Shown here: piece after piece, positions 11,714-22,293 of the stretch
Layout of the letters: the number at the start of each line of letters is the position of its first letter
How positions within the stretch are numbered: position 1 is the first letter of the stretch
Origin: Odiellus spinosus
Lineage: Eukaryota > Arthropoda > Arachnida > Opiliones > Phalangiidae
Assembly (NCBI GenBank): GCA_963920705.1
Contig: OY987226.1
Span: forward strand, 2,172,501 to 2,236,500
Reading direction: 5' to 3'
Length of the DNA stretch: 64,000 bases
Position numbers and translations under genes: made by a program
The notes under the pieces: model-generated
The model's database searches: none
What the model saw: only the letters and a program-made list of their open reading frames with translations
Told to the model about the DNA's origin: nothing

Positions 11714-11933
11714 TTCTAGAATATTCTAGAATTTTGTAGAATATTCTATAATATTCTAGGATTTTCTATAATATTCTAGAATTTTCTATAATATTCTAGA
11801 ATTTTCTATAATTTTCTGGAATTTTATATAATATTCTAGAATTTTCTATAATTTTCTGGAATTTTATATAATATTCTAGAATATTTTAGAATATTCTAGA
11901 ATATTTTAGAATATTCTAGAATATTTTAGAATG
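11714..11933. repeat. 10-bp tandem array of heat-shock-element-like palindromes
   Basis: Twenty-two units of 10 bp, consensus TTCTAGAATA, run without a phase change. Read as pentamers they give alternating nTTCn and nGAAn blocks (for example GAATATTCTAGAATTTTC), which is the established form of the binding site of trimeric heat shock factor (HSF). Some units carry single changes (TTCTATAATA, TTTTAGAATA, TTCTGGAATT), but most keep at least one intact arm. No heat-responsive gene is visible beside it, so a regulatory role is only a hypothesis. Confidence 0.85.
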
Positions 11934-11961
11934 TTACTTGCATTAGGAGGAGTCTTACTTG

Positions 11962-12340
11962 CAGTGGGGAAATATTATTTTCATGGGAGGAAATCATACT
12001 TTCATGGGAGGAAATCTTACTTTCATGGGAGGAATTCTTACATTCATGGGAGGAAATCATACTTTCATGGGAGGAAATCATACTTTCATGGGAGGAAATC
12101 TTACTTTCATGGGAGGAAATCATACTTTCATGGGAGGAAATCATACTTTCATGGGAGGAAATCTTATTTTCATGGGAGGAAATCATACTTTCATGGGAGG
12201 AAATCTTACTTTCATGGGAGGAAATCATAATTTCATGGGAGGAAATCTTACTTTCATGGGAGGAAATCTTACTTTCATGGGAGGAAATCATACTTTCATG
12301 GGAGAAATTCTTACGTTCATGGGAGGAAATCATACTGTCA
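11962..12340. repeat. 21-bp tandem repeat
   Basis: The unit reads TTTCATGGGAGGAAATCWTA plus C, in about 17-18 copies, starting some 30 bp after the 10-bp array. Because 21 is a multiple of three and the unit has no stop in three of its frames, overlapping open frames of 99-135 codons appear on both strands (for example the heptapeptide FMGGNHT). There is no start context or splice support that would make this a gene. Confidence 0.92.
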
Positions 12341-13507
12341 TCAACTGTGGGAAGTAAATCTTACATTATAGGGGGAAAACTTGCTTGAAATGTTTCCTTC
12401 TTTACCTGGAAGAATTTGTAGTATTTTTACGCACTTAATAAATCTCCATCTTGATTTTTTTTGTCGAAATTGAAAAAACAAATTGTAGCGTGAACTAAAT
12501 ACACGTCTGTAACACCATAAGCAGGTGATTTTCGTAACAATTGAATGCAATTTAAATTTGCATTAGGTTTTGTTTTGTCAGGGAAACTCTGAGATTGCGT
12601 CGTCTGCTAAGATATTACTCCTGAGTTTCCCTTTCAAAACTGACAGGGCAGATTTGTACATCAAGGCAAATCTTAGTATTATTGATTTTAGGCCTAAAAT
12701 AGGCATAATGTCGATTTTGCGGGACCACTCGCGCCATCTGGTTAGATCTTTAGAGTTACAATCAATACGTCTCCTTGGAGTCCGTCCATACTCCTAGTTT
12801 CCTTTGGCTGTTATAAAAAAACCATTGACAGAGAGACGGTTTTAGCCTGTTGCTTTGGGATGTGTTTTATCCCCTGAAAAAAATGCTCGTTTGTTAGTTT
12901 AGAAGCGTGTGGCGGCCCCTATCGAGAAAGGGCCTAACCCTAAAAATAAAATAAAAAAAAAGTGAAAAAGAAGCTCAGCATCTTGGCGCTCGTTGCCTGT
13001 CTAGCATACATCGCCCCTTTTAAGATAAATTTTTTATAGCGCTGCGTGTTCGACGATAGTGGATAAAGGTCGTAAAAACAGAGTGTAAGGTGATAAACCA
13101 AGGTCGTAGCCGCTCCTTAAAGGAAGACGGACGGACAAATTTATCTTTAATTCTATTTTAAAACCAAGGTTATTAAATTGGCATGGCCTAAGAAACGATG
13201 ACGTCAATCTACCTCACTTAAAACCGTCACTGTAATACAGACAGACCAATTTATCTTTGAAGTGCATTAGTTTTATCATTGACTTTCTCGATCAAGTACT
13301 TTTACGAAAAAGACGGCGCGAAAGCGACCTTATCAGTCGTGAGAGATTTGTGGTCAGTCAGATTTGGCGGGAATGATTACTGGAAACTGTCCACACAAAG
13401 GATGTAGATGGGAAAGGGTGATATGAAGGACTACTTAAGGACAAAGGACATGGGTTTCGAACAGGACAACTGATACGTCACTCTTGATTTTATTGTACAC
13501 CTGAGTC
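12341..13507. other. Gene-free stretch with a dispersed repeat fragment
   Basis: About 13,264-13,350 is an inverted fragment of the family at 50,460-50,880 and 51,320-51,640 (ACGGCGCGAAAGCGACCTTA). No gene was recognised. Confidence 0.5.
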
Positions 13508-13792
13508 GAGGGGTCAGACACTCTTGAATTCGCTGTACACCTGAGTTCACTGAGTTCAGCTTTGACAGTGCATTAACTCCGAACCGAGGGGGCAGACACT
13601 CGCAAACTCAGGTGTACAAAATTTTTGAACTCAGAGTTCATTCAATGCACTGTCAAACCTCAACTCATTGAACTCAGGTGTACAGCGAATGCAAGAGTGT
13701 CTGACCCCTCGGTCCGAACTCTGAGTTCAACTTTGATAGTGCGAAAAGCTCACACATTACGTCCACCTGAGTTCTCAAGTGTCTGACCCTTC
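13508..13792. mobile_element. MITE family 3 with nested inverted repeats
   Basis: The outer ends are GAGGGGTCAGACACTC and its inverted form, AAGTGTCTGACCCTTC. Inside, the same terminal motif recurs at about 13,588 (GGGGGCAGACACTCGC) and 13,697 (GAGTGTCTGACCCCTC), with CTCAGGTGTACA and TGAACTCAGAGTTCA boxes in both orientations. This suggests one copy inserted into another, or an internal duplication. A simpler relative lies at 61,026-61,268. Confidence 0.8.
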
Positions 13793-14434
13793 GAGGACAG
13801 CATCCAATCTCTTCCACTGTGGTGACAGTTTACAGGAATACGCCGACATATCCAATAATTTACCAGTAATATTTAAAACAAAACTATCTGTCCTCCTTTA
13901 AGCCTCGGCTCGAGCCAGCATCGTCTCCCATTTTCCCGCCAAAAAAAAAAAGGAAAAAAAAAAATGAAATAAGAAAATACTTGAGAAAATATCTCTTCCT
14001 GATTATCTGTCCATATAATCTTCTAAGGAATTAAGGGATCTCGTAAAATATTCGGCGAGAGTGTGGCGCTAATTGAAGAGCAGTTTATTTTTAATACAGG
14101 GAATGCGTTTAAAATGGTTTTCAGATTAGTATTAGTTTGACGTCACGACTCTGCACGGAGTCAGCGCCCTCCCGTTGAGTCCCAAGTTGTGTAAATATTT
14201 TTCTTCTTTTTGATATTGCGAAAGCCGCGTTCTTAAGCAATCAATACGCACTTCACCTTGGTTTATATTATTTTTTGAATTGATATGTCAGACTCAAAAA
14301 TGAATTACCAATTCAGTTTTAGTATACGGTGTAACATCTATGTTTGGCAAAACCTTGGAAGAACTTTAGACGGAGTTGTAGACTGCTTAAATGGTATCTT
14401 CACTCCTACGCATGCGTGAAAGCTACTTTACAAA
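13793..14434. other. Gene-free stretch
   Basis: A-rich tracts lie at about 13,940-13,965. No gene, RNA or matched repeat was recognised. Confidence 0.5.
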
Positions 14435-14856
14435 AGCCTCGTTCATACATAAACCGTTTAAAATGTTTCGATAGAGTCGTGTGAACGGGAAACCCTCTTT
14501 TCTCGAATCGATTTGATTGGATTTCTCGAAACTGCTTCGGGAACCAACCGATAAATGAAGCTACGATGAATCGATTCTAGTTACGTTGTCACACTAGCGT
14601 TTCTTAATCGATTTGAAACATTAAAATCAAACCGATATTTAAATGGTCATTAATCGTTTTAAGCCTCATGTGTTCGCGCGTAGCTTCATCTATTGGTTGT
14701 TGAAACCAGCCGAATCGGTACTAAACTGGTTCCCGAAGCAGTTTCGAGAAATCCAATCAAATCGATTCGAAAAAAGACGGTTTTCCATTCACACTACTCT
14801 AATGAAACGTTTCGAAACGGTTTAAATCGATTCCAATACCTAGTATGAACGCGGCT
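14435..14856. mobile_element. MITE family 2, copy 4 (two abutting fragments)
   Basis: About 14,435-14,575 reads in one direction (AGCCTCGTTCATACATAAAC, then the CTGCTTCGGGAACCA segment). About 14,578-14,856 reads in the opposite direction (ACGTTGTCACACTAGCGTTT to CCTAGTATGAACGCGGC). The first fragment lacks its far end. Confidence 0.75.
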
Positions 14857-16225
14857 TTAAGGTGTTATACAGTATAAAGAAACCCTTTAAATTCTACTAG
14901 GCCTATTTCCCATTCTTGAGATTTAAAAAAGCGCTGTTAAGTTCTCCGTGCAATGGAACTAAGAGGACGTAAGTTACGACCCTTAGGAATGCTAAATCTT
15001 TCTACCCTGCCAATTTCCTAGCATTTTAATATCTTCACGTTCATCATATAGCCTAATTGCGCAACGATTCTTGTTAGGAAATGTAAACAGTTAAAGTGAG
15101 GCTGCCACAGATTTTCCATGAACTCCAAATGGAAATTGAGTATCATTTTAAAGTGTCTTAAGAACACTTCAATATGCAGTTTGAGGTATAAAATTTTGGG
15201 TATTATAAAACTAAAAAGTATAATCCATAGCTGCACATTTAAAAGGCAAAGGCCAAGGCCTAATTCCCTTTTTTTTTTTTTTTTTTTTTTTTCGCGCTTT
15301 AGGCCTAGTGCACGCGCCAGTTGTTTTCGCGCCAAAATTGCCTTCTACGTTAGTATTAAGATTCAGCTATCACGTTACTCTATATCTAAATGACAAAAAC
15401 ACGTAACTCAAGTTACTCAATCCTATCAGAAAGGGATAAATGGAAAAGGTAGCCCACTAATTCTTTAGTAATTACGAGTAATTGCGTAATTTGAATCTTA
15501 TAATAAGTACAATAATTAGTGAAGCGATCACAAGAGTAAAATATACCTCATGTAGTGATTTCAGTGTTAATTTCCCATAGAAATTTTAAGGATTTTAATA
15601 TTGATTTTTCATTGATATTTTGTGAATTTTAATTTTAATTTCAAACTTAATTGCCCAAAGTGTACGGTGTTTAGGCCTATTTCTGGCCACTCGCCAACTA
15701 TTAGGACAGGTTTGAAGCTAATTAAGGTACGCAAAATACAAGATTATAAAAACAAAAAGATCGAGATGGCTATATTTTATCATAGATCAATTAATAAAAA
15801 AGAAAACAGCTTAATTATTTACTTCACCATCACTTTAATTTAAAATTTTATTAAAATTTCGGCTTAATCTTAATTACGTTGTTTTTGTTCTGAACTGGCG
15901 TCGCTACTCGCTAGCTCTCGCACCTCTCGCGATAAAATGGGACGGCCCGGAAGTTCCCACGGTTAAAGTGTCCTTATCCAGTCGTGTAGTGTTGTGATTT
16001 TTAGCATGTAGAAGGCCAACTGTAGAAGCCATATGGTATCTCCCGCGTGGAATAATTGGCCGACATGCCTCCTTAGCATTTAAAGTGACGCTGGCACCAT
16101 TTTTCAAGAACACCTTTGGTTTTATTACCTTATTAAAACATATCAAAATTGTAAATATCTGGGTTAACGCCTGCTATATTATAATGTTAAAAATATATAT
16201 AAATGCGATTAATTCGGAAAATAAT
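14857..16225. other. Gene-free stretch with a poly-T tract and a repeat fragment
   Basis: A run of 24 T lies at 15,269-15,292. About 15,090-15,165 (AAAGTGAGGCTGCCACAGAT, then CATGAACTCCAAATGGAAA) matches the left part of the family at 50,460 and 51,327. The open frames here of up to 105 codons cross the poly-T and are not credible genes. Confidence 0.5.
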
Positions 16226-16450
16226 AGCTACTGTCACAAGTAGCATTTTTTAATCGATTTCAAACGGTAAAATCAAACTGATATTCAAATCGCCAGGAAT
16301 CGTTCGTGTTCTCTTTATAAATCGATTTTTTGTAGCTTCGTCTATCGGTTGTTGAAATCGAATCGATATGGAACTGGTTTCCGAATCAAATCGATTCACA
16401 CGACTCTAGCGAAACCTTTAAATCGATTCTAAGGCCTAATACGAACGCAG
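16226..16450 (-). mobile_element. MITE family 2, copy 5 (decayed)
   Basis: It runs from AGCTACTGTCACAAGTAGC to AAGGCCTAATACGAACGCAG, with AAATCGATT motifs inside. It is shorter and more diverged than the other copies. Confidence 0.7.
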
Positions 16451-16847
16451 ATGTGGTATTTAAGCTGCCTCGATAGTACGTCATACAAATATATTCATCT
16501 TAATTTTTTCACTGGTTTTTGATACGAATGTTCTTGTAAAATAGATAATCCTTAACATTTTTTTTTGTAATTCGGATAATTGGTTGAATAGTTAAAAACT
16601 TTAAACAAACCGGGGGTTTGAATGTTTGCACGCATGAACTAGAAAATTACGATAAATTATTTTATTAGCGTACTCTCATAAGATACATTAAAAACCACTA
16701 TGCGCGGATTGTCAAATATAAACAAATTTACATAAAAAACATATTCAACAAAACTAAAGTCCATCGTTGGATACTATAGGGTCATTCAAAATTAAATTAA
16801 GGGATACGAGTCATTGTTAAAATCATCACGATAGAATCTGTCAAAGG

Positions 16848-18832
16848 TTAAGCTGGATGAAGGGTCAGTGGTGAAGTTTGATGAGCGTCAAGTTTGTCCT
16901 TGTCGTCACCTTTCTTCAATAACAGGGTCAGGATGTCGTCGAGTTCCTTGCCGTCACCTTTGGCATTCTTGTTCCGTAACAGCGATAGAATCTCGTCCAA
17001 TTCTTTCGTGTCAACTTTTTCTTTGTTACTCAGTAAGAGTGATAAGATGTCGTCCACATGTTTGCCATCACCTTTCCCTTTCTTGTTCAGTAAGAGCGAG
17101 TGGATGTCGTCAAATTTGTTGTCGTCACCTTCCCCTCCTTTCTTTTTCAATAGGACCGATAGGATGTGGTCCAATTCCTTGCCGTCACCTTTCCCTTTCT
17201 TGTTCAGCAACAGCGATAGGATGTCGTCCTTGCCGTCACCTTTGCCTGTCTTGTTCAATAAGAGCGATAGGATGTCGTCCTGGCCGTCACCTTTCCCTTT
17301 CTTGCTCAGTAGCAGCGATAAGATGTTGTCCAATTCCTTGTCGTCACCTTTGCCTTGGTTGTTCAACAAGAGTGTCAAAATTTCGTCGAACCCTTTGTCG
17401 TCAACTTTTGAACCTTTACAGAAGAAAAAAAAAAAAATTATGTATATTAAATGAACATGCGAAGTTCCTCCTTCCCCATGGAAACTTAAATTTTGCTACG
17501 GAAGAAGTTAAATTTAAAAACACCGAATACCGGAACCTGAAGTCGAGAACTTTTCAGACGCTTTGATTTTGGTGAACAAGAGTGCCAAGGTTTCGAATAA
17601 TTTCTTATCGTCCAAATCCGGACTAAATGGCACGTTGCATTTCACGTTCTTCTGTGTCTCGTCACAATTCTTAACGATGGCGACCGTGACGTTGATGGAA
17701 TTGCGCTTATTGCCAAAGTTTTCAATTTGAGTGGATCCAGAATGGTAGGGCAACGATAAAGATTGATGTTTGCTGGGTGTGACTAAAGCGTAGTTGATAT
17801 CAGAAGTCTTCAGTCCGGTTGTTGGCAGAGAAGGCCATTTCTGAAATCAAAATGTTGGGTTTTAATTTCGCGCAGTTTACTCGAAACTTCGTGCCTTACC
17901 CAAGCTGGCAAAGATTTAAGAGGAACGTATGTTTTAAGCGGGGCAAAGGTTGGATAGACTAATGGCTGAATCTGGATGGATTTCGCGGGCAATGGCTTCA
18001 AAGACGGAAAGACGAATGGCTTGAACGTCGGCATGGGCCAAGATTTAACGGGGGCGAAAGTTTGAAAAGGTTTCAACGATGGAAGAACCAAGGGCTTGAA
18101 CTGCGGCAACGCCAAGGATTTAACTGGAAGTGGCTTCAAAGATGGAAAGACGAATGGCTTGTATTGGGGCATCGGCAAAGATTTAACTGGTAGTGGCTTC
18201 AAGGATGGAAAGACGAATGGCTTGTATTGAGGCATCGGCAAAGATTTAACTGGTAGTGGCTTCAAGGATGGAAAAACGAATGGCTTGTATTGGGGCATCG
18301 GCAAAGATTTCATCGGAGGCAACGTGGGGAATTTGTATGGAACAGGCTTGAAGACGGGTAACGGCGCCATTTTAGGATACTGGTAGATTGGATACTGATA
18401 GACGTATTTCACTGACTGGTAGACGGGTATGGATTTCATTTGCACCTGGGATTGTTTTAAAATTGCCATTTTATATTAAACAAAGACGGAAAGAAATTCA
18501 GGTGAAATCTTACTGGAGGATATCCGCATGGCCTGTATTTCGCAATCTGCATTTGGTTATCATCGTAACACGGTGTTATTTCGTCGTAATGCTTGCTTTG
18601 CCTTGATTTCCCGTCATTTAGTTCGAAGATAGAATGTCTACTGATTTGTTGATTAGTACCATTATGTAATATTTGTTGTAAACTCGTCTCGTTTCCGCCT
18701 GTAAGGGAATGGTACTCGAAAATTGAAGCAGAAGATTAATCACAGCTTCCCTGAATACTTACCTTCTGTACTGGCCACTACAGCAACGACGAATCCGCAA
18801 AGAACCACGCTTATCATTGAAAAGTTACTCAT
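16848..18832 (-). CDS. Secreted Lys/Pro-rich modular repeat protein, copy 1 (558 aa, 5 exons)
   Basis: Not a family I recognise. The exons, in order of translation, are 18763-18832, 18514-18698, 17900-18445, 17531-17840 and 16848-17413. All junctions are GT-AG and the phases are 1, 0, 0, 1. Exon 1 is a signal peptide (core ISVVLCGFVVAVVA, likely cut before STEG). Exon 2 gives 61 residues with two sequons (NET, NGT) and two Cys (TPC, RPCGYPP). Exon 3 is Lys/Pro/Tyr/Phe-rich: VYQYPIYQYP, then three 21-residue units built on YKPFVFPSLKPLP, then two diverged units. Exon 4 has a third sequon (NVT) and two Cys (NCDET, VKCNV). Exon 5 carries nine amphipathic units like DDILSLLLNKKGKGDGK and ends TSPLTLHPA. 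Unlike copies 2-5 there is no sixth exon, and the tail repeat is expanded from five to nine. It may be a structural or adhesive extracellular protein; that is inference. Confidence 0.75.
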
Positions 18833-18910
18833 GATAATTGACTACCCGTCTTATTTTCAACTCCTTAAACGGCTCGACCTTTGATGATCGGTTTAGAAGA
18901 CTGTTAAGGG

Positions 18911-18918
18911 TTTATATA
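18911..18918 (-). promoter_or_regulatory. TATA box of repeat-protein gene copy 1
   Basis: TATATAAA on the minus strand, 79 bp before the ATG at 18,832. The same box at the same distance (79-81 bp) precedes all five copies. Confidence 0.7.
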
Positions 18919-20384
18919 CCAATTAACCGTGGTCTTTTTTTAAATGTTTTTTTTTATAATAGGCCAAAAACATTGTGGTTGTGTTTACACTATATATTTT
19001 TAATTTCAATGTTATGACGTTAACAAATAATTAAAATAAACTTGAGAAGATAAAAACTGCAGGGGTAATTTCAAACGGGTGAAACTAAAAATAACTTTTT
19101 TCTTTTTTAATTTATAAACGAGTAAAAAAAATCAAAAACAATAGATGGTGCAAGGATCGATTTGTATAAATCTATTGATTTGCAGTAAAGTTTTAAATGG
19201 TCGCGCTCTGGAAATTCAAACTCGGATTCCGAACACGTCACGTTGTATTGCGATTGGCGTTAGGTGCTACTTAACCCCGTCTCTTTACTAACTTTGGTCG
19301 CCATTAGTGGGACTTGATGGTTAAATTAGTTAATTAGAAATATGCAATAATTCAAATTCAATTAGACACTAATTTTAACCAAAAATATTCAAGGACCATG
19401 GTTCAAATAAGGATGATTCCTAATAATTTTGTAATACAGAAAAACGCGTGCCTAGAGCTAATGGGATCTTTAACCCAGTGGTGACTTTCTATTCTAGCCT
19501 CTAAAATATTAGTTTACATTCTCATGTATGTCGCGCCAATGTTCTATTCATTACTGATCAATGAACGAATCATTTTAGTTAATTCGGGTACCAATTGCAG
19601 TGTTTCTTTGTAGTACAAACTGTGTAATTTTGACTTTTAACCAATTGTAATTGGCCCTGATGAACTCCATCTCTAGTTTTTTGGAAGTCTACAAAAACTG
19701 CGGAATGGTTCGCGTATAAATTTTGATATTGTATCTCACCGAGGTTGTAAATTCATCAATAGCAGTAATTTTTCGATTTTCTACGAACAGTGCAGCACAT
19801 TTCCTTACTTATATTACAATTTATTCAAATAATATTGCAATTTCCATCAAATTTCAAGTTGATTTGTTCTTTCCAAGTAATGTAATCGCCAGGAATTAAT
19901 ATCGAAGTCTTTTTAACAAAGATAGTGGCCAGTGGTTAGTTACGAAATAAACGCTAATCACTTGCCTTCTAACTTTTCCCGACTGGATAAGGAATAAATT
20001 AAGGCAAGTTATAGGTTGAACGAGCAGTATTATCTTTAAAACTGAAGTATCAGGATTAAAATCAAAATTAAACTTTCATATTATACCTATATGTCTTGCA
20101 AGTGAATATTTAGCATATTGTTAAGGATTATTGTATGTACTTATGCACAGTAATCAAAACAAGGTTTTACAGACGAATGAAGAAAGCAAATAAATACGAT
20201 AAATTTAATTTATTATCATTTCCCATTTTATTTACATTAAAAATGTTACCTCGGGAATGTCGTACAAATATAATTTTATTATAAAACAATTAAATTATGT
20301 CCAACAGAACAAGTCGCTTAGTATAGCGCATAGTTGAGATACTAGCGTCATTCATTAAATTAAAAATCGAATCATATTCATAAG
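18919..20384. other. Spacer between copies 1 and 2
   Basis: AT-rich. Up to about 19,537 it matches the region upstream of copy 3 (25,861-26,479). Beyond that it is a diverged form of the unit spacer seen three times further right. A minus-strand AATAAA at 20,275-20,280 is a candidate polyadenylation signal for copy 2. No other gene was recognised. Confidence 0.55.
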
Positions 20385-22207
20385 TTAGGCCGGATGAAGC
20401 AGCAGTGGTGAGGTTGAAAGAGTTCCATTAACTTCCATCGGGTCAAGTTCAAGTTGCCTGAAATCAATGTCGTCCGTTAATTCCGCGAGTGACAGGAGTT
20501 TCATAAGCGAGGGGATATCTTCTGGTACATCCGTGGATTCTGTTTCAGAACCGAAAAACAAAGAATTATACTACGCTTTATATATCGAAACCAAGAGATC
20601 ATACGTACTATTGTTTCCGTTGTTGTTCAGTAACAGTGATAGGATGTCGTCCTTGCCGCCACCTTTGCCTTTTTTATTCAGTAACAGTGATAGGATGTCG
20701 TCCTTGCCCTTCTTGTTCAATAAGAGCGAGAGGAGTTCGTCCTCGCCGTCACCTTTGCCTTTGCCTTTCTTGTTCAGTAAGAGCGATAGGATGTCGTCAA
20801 ATTCCTGGTCTTTCTTGCTAAACAAGAACGTCATAATTTCGTCGAGCCCTTTGTCAACTTTTGACCCTTTACAAAAGAAAAGAAAAAAAATGTATATTAA
20901 AATGAACATGCGAAGTTCCTCCTACCCCATGAAAAAATTATAGAAGTTAAATTTAATCATTCAATACCGGAACCTAAAGTCGAGAGCTTCTCATACGCTT
21001 CGATTTTGGCGAACAAGAGTGCCAAGGTTTCGAATAATTTCTTATCGTCCAAATCCGGACTCGCTGGTACGTTGCATTTCACATTCTTCTGTGTCTCGTC
21101 ACAATTCTTAACGATGGTGACCGTGACGTTGATGGAATTGCGCTTATTGCCAACGTTTTGAACTTGAGTGAATCCAGAATGGTGGGGCAACGACAGAGAT
21201 TGATGTTCGCTGGGTGTGACTAAAGCGTAGTTGATATCAGAAGTCTTCAGTCCGGTTGTTGGCAGAGAAGGCCATTTCTGAAATCAAAATTGTTCGGTTT
21301 TAATTTTGCTTAGTTTACTCGAAACTTCGTGCCTTACCCAAGCTGGCAAAGATTTAAGAGGAACGCATGTTTTAAGCGGGGCAAAGGTTGGATAGACTAA
21401 TGGCTGAATCTGGATGGATTTCGCGGGCAATGGCTTCAAAGACGGAAAGACGAATGGCTTGAACGTCGGCATGGGCCAAGATTTAACGGGGGCGAAAGTT
21501 GGAAAAGGTTTCAACGATGGAAGAACCAAGGGCTTGAACTGCGGCAACGCCAAGGATTTAACTGGTAGTGGCTTCAAAGATGGAAAGACGAATGGCTTGT
21601 ATTGCGGCATCGGTAAAGATTTAACTGGTAGTGGCTTCAAGGATGGAAAAACGAATGGTTTGTATTGGGGCATCGGCAAAGATTTCATCGGAGGCAACGT
21701 GGGGAATTTGTATGGAACAGGCTTGAAGACGGGTAACGGCGCCATTTTAGGATACTGGTAGATTGGATACTGATAGACGTATTTCACTGGCTGGTAGACG
21801 GGGATGGATTTCATTTGCACCTGGGATTGTTTTAAAATTGCCATTTTATATTAAACAAAGACGGAAAGAAATTCAGGTGACATCTTACCGGAGGATATCC
21901 GCATGGCCTGTATCTCGCAATCTGCATTTGGTTATCATCGTAACAAGGTGTTATTTCGTCGTAATGCTTGCTTTGCCTTGATTTCCCGTCATTTAGTTCG
22001 AAGATAGAATGTCTACTGATTTGTTGATTAGTACCATTGTGTGATATTTGTTGTAAACTCGTCTCGTTTCCGCCTGTAAGGGAATGGTACTCGAAAATTG
22101 AAGCAGAAGATTAATCACAGCTTCCCTGAATACTTACCTTCTGTACTGGCCACTACAGCAACGATGAATCCGCAAAGAACCACGCTTATCATTGAAAAGT
22201 AACTCAT
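20385..22207 (-). CDS. Secreted Lys/Pro-rich modular repeat protein, copy 2 (486 aa, 6 exons)
   Basis: Exons: 22138-22207, 21889-22073, 21338-21820, 20968-21277, 20609-20866, 20385-20539, all GT-AG, phases 1, 0, 0, 1, 1. The signal peptide has the core ISVVLCGFIVAVVA. Exon 3 is 63 bp shorter than in copy 1: two YKPFVFPSLKPLP units instead of three. Exon 5 has five amphipathic units, and two of them are irregular (KGKGKGDGEDELL, NKKGKDDILS). Exon 6 encodes STDVPEDIPSLMKLLSL, a fourth sequon (NGT) and the ending TSPLLLHPA, which matches the end of copy 1 and so supports the exon 5/6 splice. Function unknown. Extracellular or secretory location is inferred from the signal peptide and sequons. 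Confidence 0.78.
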
Positions 22208-22285
22208 GATAATAGACTACCCGTATTATTTTCAACTCCTTAAACGGCTCGACCTTTGATGATCGTTTTAGAAGACTGTTAAGGG

Positions 22286-22293
22286 TTTATATA
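22286..22293 (-). promoter_or_regulatory. TATA box of repeat-protein gene copy 2
   Basis: TATATAAA on the minus strand, 79 bp before the ATG at 22,207. Confidence 0.7.

Noticed and set aside
11926-12357. Repetitive open frames (99-135 codons) in the 21-bp array on both strands
   Set aside because: They are a by-product of a unit whose length is a multiple of three and which lacks stops. No start or splice support.
16848-17413. Idea that the KK in LLLNKKGKG marks a multi-copy neuropeptide precursor
   Set aside because: There is no amidation Gly before the KK, the spacing is irregular between units, and the units form one continuous amphipathic repeat. A structural repeat fits better.
16868-17566. 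Plus-strand open frames of 186-232 codons opposite exons 4-5 of copy 1, and similar ones in the other copies
   Set aside because: They are antisense shadows of the amphipathic repeats (Ser/Cys/Arg-rich), with no independent signal.
17531-18469. Reading the long minus-strand frames of the repeat genes as single-exon proteins starting MAILKQSQVQ
   Set aside because: The ATG lies just before a good acceptor (ACAATCCCAG), and the upstream exons with the signal peptide join in phase. The MAILKQSQ part is intron.
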